From Pseudonocardia benzenivorans CB1190 (GTDB taxonomy: Bacteria > Actinomycetota > Actinomycetes > Mycobacteriales > Pseudonocardiaceae): DNA of 64,000 nucleotides. The notes beneath the pieces were generated by a model that was given only the letters and a program-made list of their open reading frames with translations, did no database searches and was not told the origin of the DNA. Positions 22,637-29,380 of the stretch are shown here, in pieces. The DNA is taken from contig NC_015312.1 in NCBI RefSeq assembly GCF_000196675.2, positions 4,092,001 to 4,156,000 on the forward strand, in the 5' to 3' direction. Each line of letters starts with the position of its first letter. Position 1 is the first letter of the stretch. The translations under genes were made by a program, and so were the position numbers.

Positions 22637-23920
22637 GTGCGGCGGGCAGGCGGCGCGCGGCGACGGTGGGGACTGGCCGGCAAGGTGCTGGTCACGGTGG
22701 TCTCCGTCGTCGTACTGACGGCGGCGGGGTACGGCTGGTCGACGTTCCGCGCGCTCGCGGGCTCGATCGTCACCAGCGACGTGCTCTCGGACGGCACCAC
22801 GGCGAGCGGGAGCCCGTCCCGGACGATCACGGCCCTGCTCGTCGGCGTCGACAGCCGGACCGACGCGCAGGGCCGCCCGCTGCCGCAGGACGTCCTCGAC
22901 CGGATGCACGCGGGCCCGGACGACGGCCAGCTCAACACGGACACGATCATGCTGCTGCGCATCCCGGCAGACCCGGCGAAGCCCGTCGTCGCGGTGTCGT
23001 TCCCGCGCGACTCCTACGTGAAGCTCGCCGGCGACTACGGCACCCACAAGATCAACTCGGCGTACGGCCGGGCGGTCACCGACGCCAAGCGGACCCTGGA
23101 GGCCCAGGGGGTCACCGGCGCCGCCCTGCAGCGCCAGGCCCAGGAGGCCGGTCGCAAGGAGCTCGTCGCGACGGTCTCGCAGCTCACCGGCATCGTCGTC
23201 GACCACTACGCCGAGATCAACCTGGCCGGCTTCGTCGAGCTCACCGACGCCATCGGCGGCGTCCCGGTGTGTCTCACCGAACCCGTCGACGACGCGCGCT
23301 ACTCCGGCGCCGTGCTGCCCGCCGGCCCGCAGACCCTCGACGGCGCGGAGGCACTGGCGTTCGTCCGCCAGCGTCACGGGCTGGCCGCGGGCGACCTCGA
23401 CCGGATCACCCGTCAGCAGGCCTACATGGCCGGCCTGGCCCACACCCTGCTCGGCGGCGGGCGGCTGGCCGACCCCGCGACCGTGCAGCGGCTGCTGGGC
23501 ATCGTCGGCCGCTACGTCGTGCTCGACCAGGGCTGGGACCTCGACCAGCTCGTCGACCAGGTGCGTCGGGTGTCGGCGTCGAACGTCGAGTTCCACACGA
23601 TCCCGACGGTGCGCTCCGACCTCTACACCCCGGGCGACGGCGTCGCCGTGCAGATCGATCCCGCGACGGTCCGCTCGTTCGTCCGCTCCACCCTCGACGG
23701 CCTGCCCGTGCCGCCGACGACCGGCACGTCCGCCGGCGCCACCCCGTCGACCGCCACGCCGACCGCCACGTCGACCGCCACGCCGTCGACAGCACGGACG
23801 ACCACCCCGACCGGCCCGGCCATGACGACCCGGGCCCCGACCACCGGGGCCCCCACCACGGGCGCACCCACCACGACCGTCCGGCCGATCACCGGCGCGA
23901 CGGTGCCCTGCGTGAGCTGA
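22637..23920 (+). CDS. LytR-CpsA-Psr (LCP) family cell-wall polymer ligase
   Basis: Membrane-anchored phosphotransferase that attaches lipid-linked polymers (arabinogalactan, teichoic acid) to peptidoglycan. About 427 aa: short basic N-terminus, one membrane helix (~17-38, LVTVVSVVVLTAAGYGW), then the extracytoplasmic LCP domain with RTITALLVGVDSR, DTIMLLRI, VVAVSFPRDSYV, HKINSAYG, INLAGFVELTDAIGGVPVC and ALAFVRQRHGLAAGDLDRI. A Thr/Pro/Ala-rich tail (~365-415) probably threads the wall. Start uncertain: GTG 22637 (GCAGG upstream) or GTG 22616. Confidence 0.93.
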   Translation: MRRAGGARRRWGLAGKVLVTVVSVVVLTAAGYGWSTFRALAGSIVTSDVLSDGTTASGSPSRTITALLVGVDSRTDAQGRPLPQDVLDRMHAGPDDGQLNTDTIMLLRIPADPAKPVVAVSFPRDSYVKLAGDYGTHKINSAYGRAVTDAKRTLEAQGVTGAALQRQAQEAGRKELVATVSQLTGIVVDHYAEINLAGFVELTDAIGGVPVCLTEPVDDARYSGAVLPAGPQTLDGAEALAFVRQRHGLAAGDLDRITRQQAYMAGLAHTLLGGGRLADPATVQRLLGIVGRYVVLDQGWDLDQLVDQVRRVSASNVEFHTIPTVRSDLYTPGDGVAVQIDPATVRSFVRSTLDGLPVPPTTGTSAGATPSTATPTATSTATPSTARTTTPTGPAMTTRAPTTGAPTTGAPTTTVRPITGATVPCVS

Positions 23921-23958
23921 GGGGCCGGCCCGGTCGCTCCCGGGGCGGTCGGCGCGGG

Positions 23959-24141
23959 TCAGTCGCCGCAGGCGATGCGGTCCGCCCACCGACGGATCTC
24001 CTCCGCCGACCAGCCGGCGACCTCGCGGAGCTGCTCGACGATCGCCACCTCCACGGCGGCGTGCACCGCCGCGGGCGACACCTCCGGGTCCACCGACCGG
24101 GCCGCGGCGAGGGACCGCCCGGACAGGTACAGGTTGATCAT
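23959..24141 (-). CDS. small hypothetical protein
   Basis: 60 aa, begins MINLYLSGRSLAAARSVDPE, then a long helix (VHAAVEVAIVEQLREVAGW) and SAEEIRRWADRIACGD. Codon positions look coding and the frame is not a shadow of a larger gene. Not recognised. It ends 38 bp from the LCP gene (convergent) and is divergent from the S9 peptidase, sharing a palindromic CRP-like site. Confidence 0.6.
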   Translation of the reverse strand: MINLYLSGRSLAAARSVDPEVSPAAVHAAVEVAIVEQLREVAGWSAEEIRRWADRIACGD

Positions 24142-24196
24142 CGATGACCACTCCCCTCGATCGGGAACCTGCTACCCACTGCACACCCGCCAACGC

Positions 24197-24212
24197 TGTG
24201 ACGGCCGTCACG
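24197..24212. promoter_or_regulatory. CRP/GlxR-like palindrome
   Basis: TGTGA-CGGCCG-TCACG contains the perfect 14-bp palindrome GTGACGGCCGTCAC (24198-24211) and matches the CRP-family consensus TGTGA-N6-TCACA at nine of ten conserved bases. It lies in the divergent promoter region, 95 bp before the S9 peptidase start and 56 bp before the small minus-strand gene. Confidence 0.55.
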
Positions 24213-24305
24213 ACACGCACCCACCCGGGGGAGGCCGCCCAACGGTCGGCGGCGTGGGGGTGGCGGCACGGTGCCGTCGGCGAGCGGGCGGCAGACTGAC
24301 CCACC

Positions 24306-26411
24306 GTGACCGACAGCTTCCCCCGCAGGCAGGCCCGCACCCGGCGGTTCACGCTCGGCGCCCCGCGCGGCGCCGTGGTGTCCCCCGACGGCGGGCGGGT
24401 GGCCTTCCTTCGCAGCCGCGGCGGCACCGACCCCGTCACCTGTCTGTGGAGCCTCGACCTGGACAGCGGCGAGGAGCGGCTGGTCGCCGACCCCCGCGCA
24501 CTCGAGGCCGCGGGCAACGAGGAGGATCTGCCGCCGCAGGAGCGGGCGCGGCGGGAGCGGCTGCGCGAGCAGGCGGGCGGCATCGTCGCCTACGCCACCG
24601 ACCGGCCGGTGACGATGGCGGCGTTCGCGCTGTCGGGCAGGCTCTACGTCGCCGAGTTCGCGTCGGGCCTGTCGCCCAGGCTGATCGACACCCCGCCGGG
24701 CGTCGTCGACCCGCGGCCCGACCCGCAGGGCAGGCGAGTGGCGTTCGTCGCCGGCGGGGCGCTGTACGTGCACGATCTCGTGCCCCGACTCACGTCGCTG
24801 CTCGTCCGCCCGGACGACGAGGACGCGACGTGGGGCCTCGCCGACTTCGTGGCCGCCGAGGAGATGGGCCGCATGCGCGGCTTCTGGTGGGCCCCCGACG
24901 GGGAGCGCCTGCTCGCCGCCCGCGTCGACGACGCGCCCGTCACGCGCTGGCACATCGCGGACCCCGCGAACCCCGACCGCGAGCCCGTCCCCGTCGCCTA
25001 CCCGGCCGCGGGCACCGCGAACGCCGAGGTCACCCTGCACCTGGTCGCGCTCGACGGCCTCCGGGTGCCCGTCACCTGGGACGCGGCGACCTACGAGTAC
25101 GTCGTGGACGTGTCGTGGACCAGCCACGACCTGCTGCTGACGGTGCAGTCGCGCGACCAGCGCGCGCTGCGGGTGCTGCGGGTCGACACCGGGACCGGCG
25201 CGACGTCGGAGGTCGCGGCGATCGACGACGAGGACTGGGTCGACATCGTCCCCGGAGTCCCGACGTACCTGGGCGACGCCCTCGTCACGGCGGGCGTCGC
25301 CGACGGCGCGAACCGGCTGTGCGTCGGCGGCGAGCCGGTCACTCCGAAGTCGCTGCAGGTCAGGGCCCTCCTCGACGTCGACGGCGACACGATGCTGTTC
25401 AGCGCGTTCGACGAGGACCCGACCGCGACCCGGTTGTGGACGTGGTCGCGCGCCGACGGGGTCAGGGCCGTGACGCCGGAGCGCGGCGTCCACACCGGGC
25501 GTCTCGTCGGCGGCACCCTGCTGGTCAGCCGCGCGAGCCTGGACTCGGAGGGCACCACGACGACGGCGACGCTGCCGACCGGCGCGACGCGCACGATCAC
25601 GTCGTTCGCCGACCCGGCCGGGCTCGACCCGCGGCTGGAGATCACGACGGCGGGCGCCCGCGGCCTCTCGACGGCCCTGCTGCTGCCGTCGTGGTGGGAG
25701 CCGGGAACTCCGCTCCCGGTGCTGATGGACCCCTACGGCGGGCCGCACGCGCAGCGCGTCGTCGCGGCGCGCAACGCGCATCTGACCAGCCAGTGGTTCG
25801 CCGAGCAGGGGTTCGCGGTCGTCGTCGTCGACGGGCGCGGCACCCCGGGCCGCGGCCCGGCGTTCGAGCGGGCCGTGCACGGCGATCTCGCCCAGCCGGT
25901 CCTCGACGACCAGGTCGAGGCCCTGCAGGACCTCGCGACGCGCCACCCGGACCTCGACCTCGACCGCGTCGGCATCCGGGGATGGTCGTTCGGCGGGTAC
26001 CTCGCCGCGCTGGCCGTGCTGCGCCGACCCGACGTCTTCCACGCCGCCGTCGCGGGCGCGCCCGTCACCGACTGGGCGCTGTACGACACCCACTACACCG
26101 AGCGCTACCTCGGCACGCCCGACGGCAACCCGGACGCCTACGCCCGCTCGTCGCTGTTCGCCGACGCCGCGGCGGCCCGCACGCCGCACCGGCCGTTGCT
26201 GCTGGTCCACGGCCTGGCCGACGACAACGTCGTCGCCGCGCACACGCTGCGGCTGTCGTCGGCGCTGCTGGCGGCGGGGCGCCCGCACAGCGTGCTGCCG
26301 CTGTCGGGGGTCACGCACATGACGCCGCAGGAGGTCGTCGCGGAGAACCTGCTGCTCCTGCAGGTGGAGTTCCTGCGCGACGCGCTGGGGGTGCCCGCGC
26401 CGCCCGTGTGA
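24306..26411 (+). CDS. S9-family serine peptidase (dipeptidyl peptidase IV-like)
   Basis: 701-aa prolyl oligopeptidase family enzyme with no signal peptide, so probably cytoplasmic. N-terminal beta-propeller (~20-460: GAVVSPDGGRVAFLR, WWAPDGERLLAARVDD), including the EE motif region FVAAEEMGRM typical of DPP-IV that binds the substrate N-terminus. C-terminal alpha/beta hydrolase with Ser561 in GWSFGGYL, Asp639 in HGLADDNV and His671 in GVTHMTPQE. It should release X-Pro/X-Ala dipeptides. GTG 24306 lies 8 nt after CAGACT. Ends 1 bp from the convergent MFS gene. Confidence 0.94.
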   Translation: MTDSFPRRQARTRRFTLGAPRGAVVSPDGGRVAFLRSRGGTDPVTCLWSLDLDSGEERLVADPRALEAAGNEEDLPPQERARRERLREQAGGIVAYATDRPVTMAAFALSGRLYVAEFASGLSPRLIDTPPGVVDPRPDPQGRRVAFVAGGALYVHDLVPRLTSLLVRPDDEDATWGLADFVAAEEMGRMRGFWWAPDGERLLAARVDDAPVTRWHIADPANPDREPVPVAYPAAGTANAEVTLHLVALDGLRVPVTWDAATYEYVVDVSWTSHDLLLTVQSRDQRALRVLRVDTGTGATSEVAAIDDEDWVDIVPGVPTYLGDALVTAGVADGANRLCVGGEPVTPKSLQVRALLDVDGDTMLFSAFDEDPTATRLWTWSRADGVRAVTPERGVHTGRLVGGTLLVSRASLDSEGTTTTATLPTGATRTITSFADPAGLDPRLEITTAGARGLSTALLLPSWWEPGTPLPVLMDPYGGPHAQRVVAARNAHLTSQWFAEQGFAVVVVDGRGTPGRGPAFERAVHGDLAQPVLDDQVEALQDLATRHPDLDLDRVGIRGWSFGGYLAALAVLRRPDVFHAAVAGAPVTDWALYDTHYTERYLGTPDGNPDAYARSSLFADAAAARTPHRPLLLVHGLADDNVVAAHTLRLSSALLAAGRPHSVLPLSGVTHMTPQEVVAENLLLLQVEFLRDALGVPAPPV

Positions 26412-26412
26412 G

Positions 26413-27891
26413 CTACTGGTGCTGGTGTGCGGCCTCGGGGAGGCCCTCGGACACCGCACGTCGCCCCGCCCGCAGCTCGGCGACCGCGATCGCCAACGCG
26501 ACCAGCACCATGACGACGGCCGTCCCGAGCGCGACCCCGACCGCGCCCCGCAGCCGGGTCGGGTCCTGCCCGCGCACGGCGTAGAAGATGCCCGTGAGCG
26601 CGGCGGTGCCGATCGCGGCGCCGATGCGCTGCCCGGTCTGCAGCGCGCCGCCCGCCGAGCCGGCCATCCGGACCGGGACACAGCGCAGTGTCATCGTCAC
26701 GTTCGGGGAGATGACGAGCCCGCCCCCGATCCCGCCGAGCAGCATCGACGGGATGATGACGAACCCCGCCACGTGCGCCGGCACCGTCGTGAGCAGGATG
26801 GTCGTGATCGCGAGCCCCGTCGCGACCGTGAGCAGCCCCGCGACGGTGAGCCGCCTGCCGAAGCGCTCCACGACCCGCCCCGCGAGCACGGCGGAGAACG
26901 CGGAGCCGACGGCGAAGGGTGTCACCGCGAGCCCCGACTGCAGCGGGGTGTAGCCCAGCCCGGTCTGGAAGAACAGCGCGAACACCAGCCAGATCCCGCT
27001 GAACCCCACGAAGTAGACGAGTCCCAGCCCGGCGCCCGACGCGTAGCCCGGGGTGTCCGACAGCAGCCGCAGGTCGATCAGCGGCGGCCGCTCGCGGCGC
27101 AGCTCGCGCCGTTCCCAGATCACGAACACGGTGCCCAGGGCGGCCCCGACCGGGAACAGCCACCACAGCCGGGCCACCCCGCCCGACCCGGCCTCCACGA
27201 GCGGCAGCAGCACCGCCAGCACCGCTCCGCCGAGCAGCAGCACGCCGACGTGGTCGATGTGCTGGCGGCGCCCGCGCGACGGGGTCGGCGGGATGAGCCG
27301 GGCGGCGAGGACGAGCGCCACGATCCCGATGGGCACGTTGACGTAGAAGATCCAGCGCCAGCCGGTCTGCTCGCCCGCCAGCGCCAGGATGATCCCGCCG
27401 ACGATCGGCCCGACGGCCGTCGAGATGCCGACCGTCGCGCCGAAGAAGCCGAACGCGCGACCGCGTTCGCCGTCCCGGAACAGGTCCTGGATGAGCCCGG
27501 AGTTCTGCGGTGCCAGCGCGCCTGCCGCGAGTCCCTGCGCGAGCCGCGCGACCACCAGCAGGAGCGGTGTCGGCGCGGCCCCGGCCAGCGCGCTGCACAG
27601 CACGAACCCCGTCAGCGCGATCAGGAACATGCGACGCCTGCCGTAGGCGTCGCCCAGCCTGCCCGCGGGGACGAGCGCGAGGCCGAACGCGAGGGCGTAG
27701 CCGGACACGACCCACTGCACCTGCGCCGGGCTCGTGCCCAGACCGTGCTGCATCGACGGCAGCGCGACCGACACGATGCTGACGTCGAGCAGACCCATGA
27801 AGCCGGCGACGAGCGTGACGGTCAGTGCGCGCCAGCGCTTCGGGTCGGGTTCGTAGGACTGCCCGTCGCTGTCGGGACCGGGCTGCGACAC
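26413..27891 (-). CDS. MFS multidrug transporter, DHA2 (14-helix) type
   Basis: 492-aa proton-driven exporter. MFS motifs: LLDVSIVSVALPSM in helix 1, GRLGDAYGRRRMFL (motif A) and GWRWIFYVNVPIGIVAL, a hallmark of the DHA2 drug:H+ antiporters. Helix count fits 14. Start GTG 27891: a CAGACT box (27903-27898, minus strand) lies 6 nt upstream, consistent with leaderless translation. From memory a drug pump (Rv1634) sits in the same mycobacterial neighbourhood. Substrate unknown; no regulator is adjacent. Confidence 0.94.
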   Translation of the reverse strand: MSQPGPDSDGQSYEPDPKRWRALTVTLVAGFMGLLDVSIVSVALPSMQHGLGTSPAQVQWVVSGYALAFGLALVPAGRLGDAYGRRRMFLIALTGFVLCSALAGAAPTPLLLVVARLAQGLAAGALAPQNSGLIQDLFRDGERGRAFGFFGATVGISTAVGPIVGGIILALAGEQTGWRWIFYVNVPIGIVALVLAARLIPPTPSRGRRQHIDHVGVLLLGGAVLAVLLPLVEAGSGGVARLWWLFPVGAALGTVFVIWERRELRRERPPLIDLRLLSDTPGYASGAGLGLVYFVGFSGIWLVFALFFQTGLGYTPLQSGLAVTPFAVGSAFSAVLAGRVVERFGRRLTVAGLLTVATGLAITTILLTTVPAHVAGFVIIPSMLLGGIGGGLVISPNVTMTLRCVPVRMAGSAGGALQTGQRIGAAIGTAALTGIFYAVRGQDPTRLRGAVGVALGTAVVMVLVALAIAVAELRAGRRAVSEGLPEAAHQHQ

Positions 27892-28019
27892 GGCCCCAGT
27901 CTGTGCCGCACGAACGCGTGACGCGACCGCAGGGCTGCGCGCCCGCGCCGTCTGGCAGGGTGGTGGGCCGCACGGCACCGGTCCGGCCGGTGCTCCTCGT
28001 GACCGAGAAGGAGTTCCTC

Positions 28020-28394
28020 GTGACGCTGCAGAAGCCCGAGGTCGAGCCGATCGACGGCGACGCCCCCACCGACCTGCGGGTCACCGACATCACGGTCGGC
28101 GACGGTGCCGAGGCCAAGGCGGGTTCGTTCGTCAGCGTGCACTACGTCGGGGTCGCCCACTCCACCGGCGAGCAGTTCGACGCCTCCTGGGACCGCCGCA
28201 TGCCGCTGGACTTCCCGCTGGGCGAGGGCCGCGTCATCGCCGGCTGGGACCAGGGCGTGCAGGGGATGAAGGTGGGCGGTCGCCGGCGGCTCGAGATCCC
28301 GCCGCACATGGGCTACGGCGACGCCGGCGCCGGTGGCGTCATCAAGGGCGGCGAGACGCTGATCTTCGTCGTCGACCTGCTGGGCGTGCACTGA
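28020..28394 (+). CDS. FKBP-type peptidyl-prolyl isomerase
   Basis: 124-aa single FKBP domain, cytoplasmic. Motifs: GSFVSVHYVGVAHSTGEQFD, VIAGWDQGVQGMKVGGRRRL, IPPHMGYGDAGAGGVI and LIFVVDLLGV. The GTG at 28020 has AAGGAG 6 nt upstream. Overlaps the downstream phosphodiesterase frame by 4 bp (CTGA). Confidence 0.96.
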   Translation: MTLQKPEVEPIDGDAPTDLRVTDITVGDGAEAKAGSFVSVHYVGVAHSTGEQFDASWDRRMPLDFPLGEGRVIAGWDQGVQGMKVGGRRRLEIPPHMGYGDAGAGGVIKGGETLIFVVDLLGVH

Positions 28395-28927
28395 GCGTCG
28401 ACGGCCCGATCCGGCTGCTGATCGTCAGCGACACCCACGTCCCGGGCCGCGGGCGGGAGCTGCCCGCCGCGGTCCTGGCGGCGGTCGGGGAGGCCGACGT
28501 CGTGATCCACGCGGGCGACTGGGTCGGCGTGGAGGTGCTCGACGAGCTCGCGGCGCGCGCCGCGCGGCTCGTCGGCGTCCACGGCAACAACGACGGCCCC
28601 GCCCTGCGCGCCCGGCTGCCGGAGGTCGCCCGCGTCGAGCTCGGCGGCGTGCGGCTGGCCGTCGTCCACGAGACGGGCCAGGCGGCCGGCCGCGAACGGC
28701 GGATGGACCGGCTGTTCCCCGACACCGACGTGCTCGTCTTCGGGCACAGCCACATCCCGTGGGACTCGACGACGCCCGCCGGGATGCGGCTGCTCAACCC
28801 CGGCTCGCCGACCGACCGCAGGCGGCAGCCGACCCACACCTGGATGACCGCGACGATCGACGACGGGCGGCTCGGCGACGTCGTGCTGCACCACCTCGAG
28901 GGCACCTCCGGGACGACCCGGACGTGA
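28391..28927 (+). CDS. YfcE-type metallophosphoesterase, probable CTG start
   Basis: 178-aa calcineurin-like phosphodiesterase with all metal motifs: SDTH, HAGDWVG, GVHGNNDGPA, VVHETGQAAG, FGHSHIPW and NPGSPTDRR. The first motif lies upstream of the only conventional start (GTG 28502), so the protein must begin earlier. Reading back in frame the first plausible codon is CTG 28391, which overlaps the FKBP stop as CTGA, the same coupling geometry as ATGA/GTGA elsewhere here. Probable substrates are small phosphodiesters such as cyclic nucleotides. Confidence 0.85.
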   Translation: MSVDGPIRLLIVSDTHVPGRGRELPAAVLAAVGEADVVIHAGDWVGVEVLDELAARAARLVGVHGNNDGPALRARLPEVARVELGGVRLAVVHETGQAAGRERRMDRLFPDTDVLVFGHSHIPWDSTTPAGMRLLNPGSPTDRRRQPTHTWMTATIDDGRLGDVVLHHLEGTSGTTRT

Positions 28928-29004
28928 CGGGGCCCACAGACGTTCGGCGATTGGGTCGTCACAGGACGTGACCGGCGCCCCGCCGATGGGCGAGGATGAT
29001 CGCC

Positions 29005-29295
29005 ATGGTGCTCGAGATCGCCGACTTCGACATCCGCCCCGGGACCGAGGAGCAGTTCGCCGCTGCCTACCTCGAGGCCCGGGAGCTGATCGCGGCAACA
29101 CCGGGGTTCGTGTCCGCGCGGATGACGCGCAGCATCGAGTCGCCCAGTCGTTTCGTGCTGCTGGTCGAGTGGCAGAGCGTCGAGGCGCACACCGTCGGCT
29201 TCCGCGAGTCCGAGCGGTTCCCGCGCTGGCGAGAGCTCATCGGCCCGTTCTTCGCGGGCGACCCGAAGGTCGAGCACGCCCAGGACGTGCGCTGA
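29005..29295 (+). CDS. antibiotic biosynthesis monooxygenase (ABM)-like protein
   Basis: 96-aa ferredoxin-like dimeric alpha-beta barrel: MVLEIADFDIRPGTEEQF, a central strand TPGFVSARMTRSIESP and FVLLVEWQSVEAHTVGFRES. These proteins act as small cofactor-free monooxygenases or heme-degrading enzymes, but many are uncharacterised. ATG 29005 preferred over ATG 28996 because GAGG (28992-28995) abuts the latter. Confidence 0.85.
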   Translation: MVLEIADFDIRPGTEEQFAAAYLEARELIAATPGFVSARMTRSIESPSRFVLLVEWQSVEAHTVGFRESERFPRWRELIGPFFAGDPKVEHAQDVR

Positions 29296-29380
29296 CCGGC
29301 GCCCCCGGCACCGGCCGGCACTGAGAGAGCGCTGAGGACCACTCACCGGTACCCGACACCGGACCGCATAACGTCGTCGT

